Origin: Schistosoma haematobium
Taxonomy: Eukaryota; Platyhelminthes; Trematoda; Strigeidida; Schistosomatidae
Reading direction: 5' to 3'
Assembly: GCF_000699445.3 (NCBI RefSeq)
Contig: NC_067200.1
Location: forward strand, 19,209,003-19,273,002
Length of the DNA stretch: 64,000 nt
This document shows, piece after piece, positions 46,375 to 56,911 of this stretch. The notes under the pieces are model-generated. The model was not told where the DNA came from, did no database searches, and saw only the letters and a program-made list of their open reading frames with translations. Each line of letters begins with the position of its first letter. Positions within the stretch are counted from its first letter, which is position 1. The position numbers and the translations under genes are program-made.

Positions 46375-46735
46375 TATTGATTGAGATCTTGAACCGACTG
46401 ATGTTAGATCACGATGGAAAACCTGGAAACACTGAACGGCCGTTTCGTCCTGTTATGAGACTCCTCAGCAGTGTCCATCAACGAGCTTGCTGTCGGGATT
46501 CGCACGCAGGGCATTCAGTCTCGCGTGTGAACACTTAACCTATGGACCATTGAACCGGCACGCAACGTCTTACCTCAACCAATCCACAAAATTGCGCGAC
46601 CATCTTCCATTGTTATGAGGTAGATACCTGTCTCTATCTGACACGGAATAATTCCACTGGTCACAGCTTCTCATTAGAACTTGGACAATTTCCTGACGAA
46701 GCTAGGCACTAGTGAGTAACTGGTACTTATCAGTA
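46375..46735 (-). repeat. S1 element, near full length
   Basis: 3' block (GACTGATGTTAGATCACG), intact hammerhead (46429-46474), tRNA-like part (46510-46565: reversed ACCTATGGACCATTGAACC) and the complete 5' block ending ACGAAGCTAGGCACTAGTG. Confidence 0.85.
46429..46474 (-). ncRNA. Hammerhead ribozyme motif in S1 (type I), intact core
   Basis: On the minus strand: stem I ACACTG / CAGTGT, core CTGAGGA (fits CUGANGA), stem II GTCT / GGAC (one G-U pair) closing CATAACA, GAA, stem III ACGG/CCGT without a real loop, cleavage residue U17. Stem I differs from the family consensus (GCACTG/CAGTGC) on both sides, which keeps the pair. Self-cleavage is inferred, not shown. Confidence 0.65.
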
Positions 46736-46917
46736 TAGTTTTGTGAAACAAAACGTGCAAACTTGAAGAGAGAAAGGTGCTATTACGAAATATAAGCATC
46801 TTGTATTTGTGTACAAATATAATGCACAATAATGTAGTTAAGTTAAGAATAGACAATGAAGCTTTAAAATTTTATTGATTAGTTTCATAATTTTGTCCGA
46901 ATATTGGAGTCTCACTT

Positions 46918-49900
46918 CTAGCCACTGGCTCCAGTAGTGGTATTATTAAAAAAGGTATACCAATCATTTATCGTATTCCTAAAAAGCAGAAATTATCGGT
47001 TCAGAAAAGGACGAAATCAAATGATTATGTCAATATATTCAAATGAATACTCAAACTTTATTGATTCATTTGATTTGATTATAATGATTTAGATTGAGAT
47101 CATGAACCGATTGATGTTAGACCACCATTGAAAACCTGGAAGCACTGGACGGCCGTTTCGCCCTATTGTGGGGCTCCTCAGCAGTGCGTATCCACGACCC
47201 CAGGGCTTTCGGTCTCTCGTGCGCACTGCTGAGGAGTCCCACAATAAGACGAAACTGACATTCAGTGCTTCCAGGTTTTCAACGGTGGTCTAACATCAAT
47301 CGGTTCATGATCTCAATCAAGAACTTAACAATATCCAGAACCACTTTACTGTAATGATTTAATTAGTTGCTATGCTTTAAAATCCCATGTTTTTGATTGA
47401 TACCTATTAGTATTGATATAAGAAGTGAATAGTAATATTCCACATTAATCCAAATTATCTGATGACTCCTTCCCATTAAAAACACTTTTGATGTCCATTC
47501 GAATTGTAATCAATCTATTGATGGTTCGATAAAGGATTTGATGATTGAAGTATTAAAATGGCTTCATTTTTGCACATTTAAATTTTTTGCTCTAGATGAC
47601 TATAAACAAGTTTTGATATTACTGTAACTGCTCAAGTTACTTACTTACTCACTTACGCCTGTAACCCCTCGTAGAGGTGCATAGGCCACCCACCAGTAGT
47701 CTCTATCCAACTCCGCGCTGGACAATCCTTTCAAGTTACCATTAATCTCTTTCATATCTGCTTCCCATTCTCGACGTAGTTTGTTCTTTGGCCTTCCTCT
47801 TTTCGGTTTCCTTTTACAACTACAATCTATCACTTGCTTCATGATGCAGTTTGTTGATTTATGTCTCTAGTTCTGCTAGAGTTTATTGACGGTCTCAAGA
47901 CCAGGTAAAGGAGAAATGGTGGACATGAGGTCGACAACCTCATTCCGTAGAAAACAATCTTACTAGAAAAACATCAACTACATTAAACAAATTAGCTGCT
48001 AGAGTGGTAGATGTATGTTTATGTTGAAATGGTAGGATTTGTAAAAAGAAAACAAATTTTATTTCCTTACCAGATTCCATTCAAAAAGCTTCAAAATATA
48101 AATCGTTTAAAAGAATAGGCGATTGAATTTCAAATTGATTTAAACCTTTGAGATTGGTTTATATGCAAATATAATCTTGAACTTTTGTTTGGAATATTAA
48201 ATAGACCATGTTTAAGTAATACTGTGGTGTATGCTACTGATATCGACAAATATTAGTAGTATGTATCATCATTTAAAAGTGAAATGCCTGGAGGCAGAAG
48301 GTTAAGAAGATCGAAGAAAAGAGAATGAAAACAGAGAGTGATTAGTGTGGAAATGAAGGAACAGTCAAGTTTCCGATAATTGACCAACATTTTACAAATG
48401 AATGATTTACTGTATAGTTCTCAGATTTTAATAAGTGATTCTGTAATTGTGTGACTTAGAGCAATATCGAAGTAAACTGCAAAAGATGTACAGTCGCAAA
48501 CAAGAGATTGGTGAATTGCAGACCCTAACAACAATGGGAAGATAGTAGCAAATAGTGCTGAGTAAATCTTAAAATCTATCCCGTTGTACAAGCAGGTGGC
48601 TATCAGAACTCAGTAGCTAAATGGATAACGTGATGGTGTTTGAAGTTAACGGTACAGGGTTGGAATTTCAGAGTGAATTTCAACTCTGGAACGCAGATAC
48701 ATCTAACTAACGAGTCCCATATAGGATGAATTGTGCATTGTGGATTCCAATGCTAGCTACTGTCCGTCTTTCCTAACCAAGTGAACTATGTTTTTAAGTT
48801 TTTTCACCATTCGATAGAGAATGCTGATGGGCAGTCTATGCTGCTTCACGAGGGGTAACAGGCGTAAATAGATAAACTACATTTTACTAAAGCATTCATT
48901 GAACTAATAGTTTACATTAAAAAGCATTGACATTGTAAATTCAACTTACCAAATGAAGCTAATAAAGGATCTAGTTTGAATAAATCAACAGGATGATAAT
49001 TGATTTTAACACAGCAAAATGTTGATTTAGAAGTCTACTGACTGTCATGTTGCACAAATGTATGAATGTTTTCACATAATGAAAAAGTTAATCTGGACAT
49101 TAGCTCATTCTAACAAAACTACTTGGCTATTCATAAGATTACTTACAAATGAGCATAGAAAGTTATTATCTTAGTTAAAACTTACTAAACCATATAAAAT
49201 GACAAAATAAAACTTCTTATCTTAAGTGGACATGAACAAATAATTCAAGTATTTTCATAGTTGAAAGCATGAGTCGATCTAAGTAAGATTACCATTGAAA
49301 ACTTGGAAGCACTGGACAGTCATGGGACTCCTCAGCAGTGTGCATCCATGATCCCGCACTTGGAACTCAACGCAAGGATCTTTGATTTCGAGCGCGAGCG
49401 CTTAACCACTAGATCATTGAGCCACGTGCGGGATCGTGCATGTGCACTACCGAGGGTTCCCATACTAGGACAAAAGGGCTGTTCAATTCTTCCAGCTTCA
49501 TACTTGTGGTCTAGCGTAAATCGACCAGTGATTTTAACTGTGATTACACTTCAATCTCCTTATATCCTCATATTGATAATTCTAATATTCAAAAATGTCA
49601 GGTATAGTTTTCTTATTACAGTATCCTTATCACCAAACAAATATTCATCGATACACTGTAAGTTATCCATTTAGCTTAAATTATAATGAGTTCGATAGAA
49701 CGGTTTGATGATATATAAACGGATGATTTCATGTTTTGTTTGCTGATATCATCCTGAGGGAAAGAAATCATCGAAGTGTATAAAACGTAATTTATAATAA
49801 AATCATAAAAGAATTAAAATTTATCATAAACATTCTAATTAAACTCAGAGAAGCTTGAATTCACTTTGGTATTGTTTTTCTTGTATCTTCCATTGTTGTT

Positions 49901-52467
49901 TAGGGCTGAATATATGCATCCTGTGCGAAATGCACTGATATTGTCTTAAGACACAAGCTTTTTAAGCAGTGATGAATAGTGGCTAGCAGTGGAATGCAGG
50001 AGTCGTCAGCCTAAATATACCTGACTTCCAGAGTTGATGTTCCCTTCGGAATTCGAACCCATTATCGTTTGACTCAAACGATACCGCGTTATCTATTTAG
50101 CTACTGAGTTTGTATTGATGTCAAAAAAATTGTAAACTATTGATTTCAACAGTTATATCAATAACAAACGTAAATATCAATATTACTTTTTAACGGTAAC
50201 TTACTCAAATATTGACCAAAGTTTCCTTGAATATAATGAATTCAGAAGTAAATAGAGATATTGATGATTGGTTCAAATGAACCTCGTCCCCAAATGCCCT
50301 TGGTACTACCGAGAGTGGGGAGAGCCAGCTCTCCCTCTCGACATAGTCTCACATGGCCACGTGTATATAGACTCTGCCACGGAAGTCCTAATCACTGCCT
50401 CCTCATGGCATCACTGTTGTTTACGAAATTGACAGGACGAAAAGCGAATGCCTGGCGCTTTAACCAGGTTGGTGGACATGGAGAGTCCATCTAAGGAGTT
50501 GGAAAACCCTCAATCCCAACCAATGGTGAACATGGGCTTGAGTATCCTGAGGGAACAAATGGCGTATGAACCAATCGTTGGCCACCGACTACCATGTGAC
50601 TGAATCTCCTGACGTTGCTCCACTGCCTTGTGGATCAGACCTTCAGGTCGAAGGCTCCGGGTGTGGCCCCCTAAGGAAACCACCTGCCTCAGTTTGGGCA
50701 CCCAGGCAGTATCACAGCCCTCACACATATCAGATGAGATTTGTGTGGCGTATATGTATTTGGTGCTTCATTGTACCAACATCTATGTGTTAAAATAAAT
50801 AAAACATATGAACCCCAAAAGATCTAAAAGGTATACACTATGAACTCAATATATCAGCATATTAGAATGAAGAATAAACTCATTTGAATATGATAAAGTT
50901 AACATTGCCAGTTTAAAATTTGATAAACTATGAGTTCATTAAAATGAATATTCTAAATCATATGATCAACAGTTTGTAATCTACATTTTCTCAAATTACA
51001 TTTTGTGGGTGTGTACTACTGATATCGATCAATATAAGCAGTATGTATCATCAATCCGAAGTGAAATGACTAGCATCAGAAGGTTGGGATGATCAAAGAA
51101 AAAAGAATGAGAACAGAGAATGGTTGCTATGGAAACGAAAGAACAATGAAGTCTGAGACGACTGATTAGCATTTTGTAGATGAATTATTTACTGTATGGT
51201 TCTTAGATTTGACTAAATGACTCTGTAATTTTTTATTTACATACATTCGATTGTCCTCGATTGTTTTGTCATTCACCACATTCATAACATTAGAAAATAT
51301 ATTCACTTACTCAATGAAAGACCTTTTGAAAAGTAGATTGATAATCAAAATATAATCGTTAATTGTATAGGTATATAGTTTTCATTCATCCTAAATTCAA
51401 GTGCTGCATTGAAAAAGCTAGCCCTTGCTTAATAAGATATAGTGAGTTGTTAGAAAAGGTTTGAAGAATCCGTATAGTAAAGCTGTCATATGATGCTTGA
51501 CTGACTAAACTAAAGCTATTTCCATTGTCATATAGATGAACTAAAGGTAAATTGATCATAGTTTTTCAATTATTTAGGGTTAAATTTGCTTCTGATATGC
51601 CCTCAATTTCGGCCAGCTCATTGGTCTAGAGATTAAACGTTTGATCATGAAACCGAAGGTCCTGGGTTCGAATTCCTTTGGCGTGGGATCGTGAATGTGC
51701 AGTATTGAAGAGTCTCACTGTAGGACCAAACGGCCGTCCAGTACTTCTAGGTTTTCTATGATGGTAAAAGTTTAATCGACTCATGAATTCAACTATCAAG
51801 TAGATAGATCTGTTATTCATACACTGGATCATCCGAATATAAAGTTTGAATTTATAATTATCTCAATGAAGAATAATATGATAATATTTTAGAATAAAAG
51901 TAACATTTTATGCTTTACAAAATGTCTCATTTGATATAAAAACAGAATGTTGAATGTTTAGCTTACTTCTTCTCTGTGACCAGCAACATAGTTGATTTTG
52001 CATGTCAACCAAAGGATAATAAAAATTTTAGTAATATAGTAGTAGTTTTAATAATTGAGACCATGAGTCAATTGAAGCTAAACCCCCCATCCCCGTTGGA
52101 AAACTTGGAAGCATTGGACGGTCGTTTCGTTCTAGTATGGAGCTCTTCAGCATTACGCATCCTGTGATCACACATGTGTATTTCTAAGGAGTCTCACAAT
52201 AGGACAAAACGACCATCCAGTATTACCAAGATTTTCATAGTGATCTAGCTTCAAATGATTTATGATCTCAATTATTAAGATAGTAAATTAGTCAATGAAT
52301 TCTAATGTAATTGACAATACTTATAATATAAATTAATCAGATGATATAAATAACATTCCAATACTTTATATAACATACATACTATTACATTTTGGGTTTG
52401 AGGAACCAGATGAACCAGAATAACATGATTGTATTAGAAAGACTGCAATTATGACAAATGTAATCAT
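46918..52467 (-). CDS. Micro-exon gene B, secreted mini-protein (74 aa, 7 exons)
   Basis: Exons on the minus strand: 52467-52383 (85 nt), 51973-51967 (7), 51322-51311 (12), 50225-50205 (21), 48970-48950 (21), 48088-48071 (18), 46978-46918 (61, stop TAG). Donors are GTATGT, GTAAGC, GTAAGT x3, GTAAGG. Exon 1: MITFVIIAVFLIQSC, then YSGSSGSSNPKCN. Micro-exons: KKK, SFI, EKLWSIF, ESFISFI, CFLNGI. Terminal exon: WNTINDWYTFFNNTTTGASG. The sum is 225 nt, one frame. The stretch from KLW to TFF alternates bulky hydrophobic and polar residues and could form an amphipathic or membrane helix; NNT and NTT are N-glycosylation sequons. Introns hold S1, Smα, R270, R500 and RTE-1 copies. Paralog of A and C. 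Confidence 0.9.
47093..47335. repeat. S1 foldback palindrome in gene B
   Basis: Minus arm 47093-47200 and plus arm 47222-47335 are near-perfect inverted copies of the S1 3' half: AAAACCTGGAAGCACTGG on one side, CAGTGCTTCCAGGTTTTC on the other. The tRNA part is deleted and the hammerhead regions face each other. Confidence 0.9.
47142..47187 (-). ncRNA. Hammerhead ribozyme motif in S1, best copy
   Basis: Minus strand: stem I GCACTG/CAGTGC (six pairs), core CTGAGGA, stem II GCCC/GGGC (consensus GTCC/GGAC changed on both sides) closing CACAATA, GAA, stem III ACGG/CCGT, cleavage residue C17, cut expected between plus positions 47148 and 47147. All conserved hammerhead positions are present. Confidence 0.7.
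47636..47865 (-). pseudogene. RTE-1-related 3' end
   Basis: Plus reading begins ACTTACTTACTCACTTACGCC (the reversed TAAG tail and end), and the minus frame includes KRKPKRGRPKNKLRREWEAD and MKEINGNLKGL, the family C-terminus. The tail beyond differs from RTE-1 (LSSAELDRDYWW), pointing to a sister subfamily. Confidence 0.85.
48222..48446 (+). repeat. R270 repeat, 3' cut by Smα
   Basis: Starts TGGTGTATGCTACTGATATCG and breaks off after GATTCTGTAATTGTG, where a Smα-like copy begins. Confidence 0.8.
48446..48780 (+). repeat. Smα-like, tail of one unit and full second unit
   Basis: GACTTAGAGCAATATCGAAG is the Smα tail; the next unit starts AGGTGGCTATCAGAACTC with GATGGTGTTTGAAG and GGGTTGGAATTTC (damaged B box). 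The hammerhead is decayed (CTAACGA, GAATTG). Confidence 0.8.
48812..48875 (+). pseudogene. RTE-1 3' terminus fragment
   Basis: GAGAATGCTGATGGGCAGTC and TGCTTCACGAGGGGTAACAG, GCGTAAATAGATAAAC: the last 60 bp of the element. Confidence 0.75.
49262..49545. repeat. S1 foldback with internal tRNA part
   Basis: Minus arm 49262-49422 with a hammerhead lacking part of stem III and a tRNA-like part (reversed AACCACTAGATCATTGAGCC), then a plus arm from GGGATCGTGCATGTGCAC. Both hammerheads damaged (CCGAGGG, CAAAAG). Confidence 0.8.
49869..50118 (-). repeat. Smα-like, minus
   Basis: Order reversed: TTGTCTTAAGACACAAGC, GTGGCTAGCAGTGGAATG, AGGAGTCGTCAGCC (core in reverse, stem II deleted), GAATTCGAACCCATTATCG (B box), GCGTTATCTATTTAGCTACTG. 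Confidence 0.8.
50274..50805 (+). repeat. R500 repeat, longest copy
   Basis: Strand given for the short frame inside (from about 50285): VLPRVGRASSPSRHSLTW, CHGSPNHCLLMAS, KLTGRKANAWRFNQVGGHGE. The order of blocks is inverted relative to 58670. It ends in CAGGCAGTATCACAGCC and an AAATAAATAAAAC stretch. Within gene B, between exons 3 and 4. Confidence 0.8.
51005..51282 (+). repeat. R270 repeat
   Basis: Full copy from GTACTACTGATATCGATC to TTGTCATTCACCAC. Confidence 0.85.
51604..51805 (+). repeat. S1 element
   Basis: A box TGGTCTAGAGA, B box region GGGTTCGAATTCC, hammerhead with C3 changed (TTGAAGA), stem III ACGG/CCGT intact, 3' block GTACTTCTAGGTTTTC. Confidence 0.8.
52048..52282. repeat. 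S1 foldback in intron 1 side of gene B
   Basis: Minus arm 52048-52160 (core CTGAAGA, GAA, ACGA/CCGT on the minus strand; stem I mismatched) and plus arm 52170-52282 (CTAAGGA, CAAAAC). Confidence 0.8.
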
Positions 52468-52530
52468 TAATTGGATATAGAAAAAAAGAAAACTACGAAT
52501 AATAAACTGTGTGAATTATGTAATCAAATT

Positions 52531-52540
52531 TGATATTTAT
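52531..52540 (-). promoter_or_regulatory. Possible TATA-like site of gene B
   Basis: Minus-strand ATAAATATCA, 64-73 bp upstream of the ATG at 52467. Weak match; spacing agrees with A and P. Confidence 0.25.
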
Positions 52541-52867
52541 GTTTCTAAGATCTTCATCCATTGAAATGATGGTACTTTTATGTCTGTAAGTGTTTCAATC
52601 AATCAATCAATTAATACTGGTATTCAATTGGTTTAATCAGTGATGTAAACAATTTAAAATAGGGGCGTCAGTATCAAATACGCCTTGTATAACCTTTAAA
52701 TAATGATTATTATATTATTGACTTAATAGTTCCTCCCCTTCATCGATATCAAAAATGTCATTGTTTTATTATCAATGTATGTCACACCCTATCTCTGATC
52801 TGATAAACAATGGTAGATATTTCAAGTGATTGATTCCCTACAGAAATTTAAATGAAGAAATATTAAT

Positions 52868-53190
52868 TTCAATAGTTAAGATCATGAGTCAGTTGAAGCT
52901 AAACCATCATTAGAAAACCTGGAAGCACTGACTGGCCATTTCGTCCTAGTATAAAGACCGATTTGCAAGGCACATCCACGATCTCACCTATCGTGAGATT
53001 TGAACCTGGGACCTATAAGTCTCATATGCGAACAATTAATCTTTAGACAGCTGAGCTGGCCAGAATTCAACGGTGTTATTTTATATCATCAACCAATCCA
53101 TAAAATGGAGCCACCGTCTACCATTGTGTTCAGTGAGCTACTATTTCACAACAGACCCGGTTGAACTCTATTGAGCACTACTTCACACTA
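52868..53190 (-). repeat. S1 element, minus
   Basis: AAAACCTGGAAGCACTGAC, TGGCCATTTCGTCCTAG, a decayed core, B and A boxes reversed (53000-53062), and ACAACAGACCCGGTTGAAC. Confidence 0.8.
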
Positions 53191-53347
53191 AAACACTAAG
53201 AAATATGTCTTAAAGCAGTAATAATAATATTTGTAGAGAATAATGATAAAATCACTATTTTGTATAACATTCTATTCAGATGCATACAAACTGTTATGTT
53301 TAATTGCTTCCAATGATTGACATGGTAGATGTAAAGTGAATTTTTAC

Positions 53348-53655
53348 ACCTGAAATCACGAGTCGATTTAAGCCTAACCATTACTGGAAACCTGGGAGTA
53401 CAACATGACTGTTTAGTCGTAGCATGGGACACTTCAGAAAGGAAAGCGAAGATCACGAACCTTTGAGTCTAAACCAGAGCTTTTGATCTTGCTTGCAAAC
53501 GCTTAATCTCTAGATCACTGAGTCAGAATTCAAATGTGTTGATAATTAACTCCAATTTATTCATGATCCTGGGCGACCCTCCATCCATTGAATGAGATAG
53601 ATAATTGTCTCACACCCGATATGTATCGGACTGCATTGATCACTGCTTCTCTGTA
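53348..53655 (-). repeat. S1 element, minus, degenerate
   Basis: AATCACGAGTCGATTTAAGC, ACTGTTTAGTCGTAGC, reversed A box region (AATCTCTAGATCACTGAGTC), ATAATTGTCTCACACCCG. Confidence 0.75.
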
Positions 53656-53692
53656 GAACTCCGGAAATTATCTCTTGAAACATCACCTCTGG

Positions 53693-53885
53693 GATGCAAG
53701 TACATCCAGCTGACGAGTCGCAAAACGGAACGAAATTCACGTCTTACTTCCCACTGCTTTCCAACATTTTTCTCTGCCTGTAATACTTATGACTTAAGGC
53801 AATATTGAGGCAATCCATACAGGATGCACATATGCTAATAAGTGACTGATCAATTGCAATCCTAAACATTAATGAGAAGTCTAGC
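53693..53885 (+). repeat. Smα-like fragment
   Basis: GCAAGTACATCCAGCTGACGAG (core good), CGGAACGAAATTC, CACTGCTTTCC, TTGAGGCAATCCATACAGG, GACTGATCAATTGCAATCC. Stem II weakened; stem I mostly lost. Confidence 0.75.
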
Positions 53886-54177
53886 GTCCTTATTGGTCTT
53901 TTTTTACTGCTAGTCAAGCTCCGACTATACGAATCATTATATTTCAAAAATACCTGGTTTATATACACACCAAACAGACCACATCATACCATAATATAGA
54001 AAATAAAATTTATAAAAGATCAAACCTAAATGTGGCTATGATTGTGGGAGACGGACATTAATAAGTTGATCATAATTTAAGCATAATAAATGATATATAT
54101 TAATATGAAATCATTTATTCATTTGACCAAAAACTTGGTATGGCAACAGTTTCTGCGTATAAATGTAACAGTCTCTT
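53880..54177 (+). repeat. L440 repeat, 5' truncated
   Basis: AGCGTCCTTATTGGTC, CTCCGACTATACGAATC, CTGGTTTATATACACACC, CAGACCACATCATACC, TGTGGCTATGATTGTGGG. Confidence 0.65.
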
Positions 54178-54179
54178 AA

Positions 54180-55115
54180 AGTAAACGAATGGTTATTGCT
54201 TATTATAACGTTTATATCGATGGTAAAGGATTATTTAAAGATGAATATGTAGTGTCAGTTGCTATGTCAACTCCATGTAGTTTTATTTCAACCTTTGAAC
54301 AGACCAATTTATTTATTCTTCTTAAGTCACTTTTCACTTTACTAATTATTTCCTTTGCCTTACTTTGTATTATTTTGCCTTATTTGGTTTTACCTCACTT
54401 AACCTTTGCCTTGTCTCGTTTTTTTTTGTTGCCTCGATTCGATTTGACTAGAAATATTGAGTAGCTTATTATTAAAGTGAATTGGCTTACATGCCTTCTC
54501 CATTGTGCGTTGTTTCGTTTCACTTCCCTCTCTCTCTCTCTCCTCTTTTCTTTCCTCGTTGAGATTCTATAGTTATCTGTTCTGTTCAACGATTGTATTC
54601 AAATCTTATTCAATTCTGTTATTCACAAACGCGATTTAAGTCGATAATTATATGCGAAGATTGATTATATGTATAAGTCGATAACGATAATCACACGATC
54701 AAATCGGAGTTGAATATTCCAGTGTTACCGAAAATTTACTGTTTAATTGTTAATCGATGGAAGTTGTTCTGCTAATGTATTATCAGTTAGTTTTTAGTAC
54801 AAATCAATTAGCAACTCTCATATAATAGATCAGTTATACTTCTAGAATTAAAGATACGTTGTCTCAAGTGTTATATTTGAGGTGTGTATCAGTCAATATA
54901 GTTGTGTTAGCCTTAAAAAAAATTGATGTAGATGTATAAAATTTACACAATGTACGCCCTATATGATGTCAGTAATCAAACATAAGTACATTTTTTGTTT
55001 AAATGTGTACTTGAATGCAATGTTTTTCAGTGTAGAATCAAATGTATTCTGTTGTTTGATAAGCAAATAATTATTTCCACTTTGGGGATTTGTGGAGATT
55101 GCAGTATTTTCACAG
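54180..55115. other. No recognisable feature
   Basis: AT-rich spacer. The plus frame 54189-54464 has no recognised domain or splice support. Confidence 0.4.
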
Positions 55116-55117
55116 TT

Positions 55118-55560
55118 TAATTCTTGAGTCGATCTATGCTAGAATACGATTGAAAACCTGGAAGCACTGGACAGCTGTTTCGTCCTACTGTGGAATTCCT
55201 CAGCAGTGCACATCCACGATTCCGCCCATCGCCAGATTTCAACCGAGGGCCTTCAGTCTCGTGCGCAAACGCTTAACTTCTAGACCACTGAGTCGGCACC
55301 CAAAGATGTTATTATCTAACCTCAACCAATCCACAAAATCGCGCAACCATCTTCCATTGTACAGAGGCAGATACCTGTCTCTACCCAACAGGAGTTAGCT
55401 CGACTGGTCACGGCTTCTCACTAGATTTCCGAGAATTCCCTCACGAAGCTAGACACCAGTGAGAACATGGTTATTATCAGTATATGTTTGCGGAGATTAT
55501 TCCAGGTTTTCAATGGTGGTCCAACATCAATCGGTTCATAATCTCAATCAAAAAACTTAA
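55118..55560. repeat. S1 foldback: full minus copy and plus 3' end
   Basis: 55118-55480 is a near full-length minus copy with hammerhead (55164-55209), tRNA-like part and 5' block ending CACGAAGCTAGACACCAGTG. 55503-55560 is the plus 3' block (CAGGTTTTCAATGGTGG to GGTTCATAATCTC). Confidence 0.85.
55164..55209 (-). ncRNA. Hammerhead motif in S1 with weakened stem II
   Basis: Minus strand: stem I GCACTG/CAGTGC, core CTGAGGA, stem II ATTC/GGAC (top pair lost, one G-U), GAA, stem III ACAG/CTGT (compensated change from ACGG/CCGT), C17. Confidence 0.5.
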
Positions 55561-55740
55561 TAATCCTCACAACCCTATCGAACTGTGTTAATGTCTAACT
55601 TCAACCAATTCATGACAAATTGTTTATTTATTTGATATCTATATAGAATATCGATGTTCGATGATAATAAAGAATTGCGTTAAATATTATCTTTAGTTGA
55701 TCAATCAATTACACAACATTATTTATAAGTAATCAGTACT

Positions 55741-55945
55741 CATAGCTTCTTTTGTCATTGGAACCATGATAAAACAAACCCTATCAATCTTGATACATCC
55801 TTTCATTATGATACCATAACCACTGACATCAGTTCAACATTTTTCAATCAAAATTACCGTATCTACTATATTCAGAATAGTTGCATGGTCGCAAGTCAAT
55901 TAACGTACCTGCCCTGATGTGATAAAAATAAATCATACCCATCAA
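55741..55945 (-). pseudogene. Remnant of a further micro-exon gene (first two exons)
   Basis: Minus strand: a short frame at 55936-55909 (MIYFYHIRA) ends in phase 1 at GTACGT; the sequence after it (CTATTCTGAATATAGT) matches the intron 1 sequence of gene A. About 160 bp on, GACAAAAG-AAGCTAT is aligned with the 7-nt exon of A-C, but its donor is GAGTAC, not GTAAGT. No further exons found. Probably a broken fourth paralog. Confidence 0.5.
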
Positions 55946-55974
55946 ACTTCAGTTTTTTTGTATTGGTTTTTTGA

Positions 55975-56440
55975 ATCTTGTCATTGATGTTAAGCAATGC
56001 GGTTGATTAGTCTGTCATTGATATATGGGTATTCTGCACAGATTGACTCGATATTGCTTTACAGCATAAGCAATATAGGTAGAGATAGATGGTGGCCATC
56101 AGTGGAATCTAGGACATAATAGATGGTGCTTGGTGGTAGTCAACAGGAAACCCTGGACCCGGGTTTCGTGCTACTTGGTACTCGTCAGAAAGGTGTACCT
56201 GTAATCTTGGGGGAACTGATGTTCCCTGGTGGATTCGATATCGTGTCACCCAGCTTCACAGTCAGCGACCTAACCACTGAGATATCCGAGCCGTGACCGA
56301 GTAGTCAGCTTGATGCACCCGTATTTTACAGTTGATGTTCACTTAGAAACTCGAAAGCAGTACCGTCAGCTTTAAACGCCATCACGTTACTTACTTAGCT
56401 ATTAAGTCCTGATAGCCACTTACTTGTGCAATAGGAAGGA
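55975..56440 (-). repeat. Smα-like, minus, split by an S3 insertion
   Basis: Starts TTTGAATCTTGTCATTGATG and GATGGTGGCCATCAGTGG; resumes after the insert with CAGTTGATGTTCACTTAGAAAC, CATCACGTTACTTACTTAGC and CCTGATAGCCACTTACTTGTGC. Confidence 0.8.
56110..56318 (-). repeat. S3 tRNA-like repeat nested in Smα
   Basis: CAACAGGAAACCCTGGACCC, GGTTTCGTGCTACTTGGTAC. Minus strand: GGATATCTCAGTGGTTAGG (A box) and GATATCGAATCC (B box). Better preserved than the copy at 31711. Confidence 0.75.
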
Positions 56441-56461
56441 GTTTTAATTCATTTCTGTATT

Positions 56462-56805
56462 GGTGGTTTGAATTTTCCCATTAATGTTTAGGACTGCAAT
56501 TGACCAATCACTTATTTGCATATGTGTATCCTGTACGTATTGCCTCAGTATTGTCTTAATTCACAAGCACTTTAAGCAAAGAGTGAACATCAACTCTAAG
56601 ATGCTGATTCATTCCTCTGATGGGTTCTAAATAGGATGGAACGCGCGGCAAACTGGATTCCATTGCTAGTCACTATCCATCTTTACTTATAAAGCTTGTG
56701 ACCTAAGGCGATATCGTGGCAATCCGCTTAAGATGCATATATGCCAACAAGAAACTGACCAATTGCAGTCCTAAACATTAATGGGAAGTTTCAAGTAATC
56801 AACAC
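56462..56805 (+). repeat. Smα-like foldback, plus copy with degenerate hammerhead
   Basis: Minus end 56462-56580 (TTTGAATTTTCCCATTAATG), then AGTGAACATCAACTCTAAG, CTGATGG, GGATGGAACGCGC, CTGGATTCCATTGCTAGTC, TATCGTGGCAATCCGC. GAAA is GGAA; inactive. Confidence 0.8.
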
Positions 56806-56807
56806 CA

Positions 56808-56911
56808 CGAGAATGATTGCTATGGAAGCGAAGAAACAATGAAGTCTGAGATGATTGATAGGTATTTCTCAAATGAAATATTTACTGTATGCTTCTCAGA
56901 TTTGACTATGA
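56808..56911 (+). repeat. R270 fragment
   Basis: GAGAATGATTGCTATGGAAG, GAACAATGAAGTCTGAGATG-type blocks and GCTTCTCAGATTTGAC; both ends missing. Confidence 0.75.

Noticed and set aside
54189..54464. 91-aa plus ORF
   Set aside because: Low-complexity aromatic and leucine-rich frame in AT-rich DNA, no family match, no splice context, no paralog.
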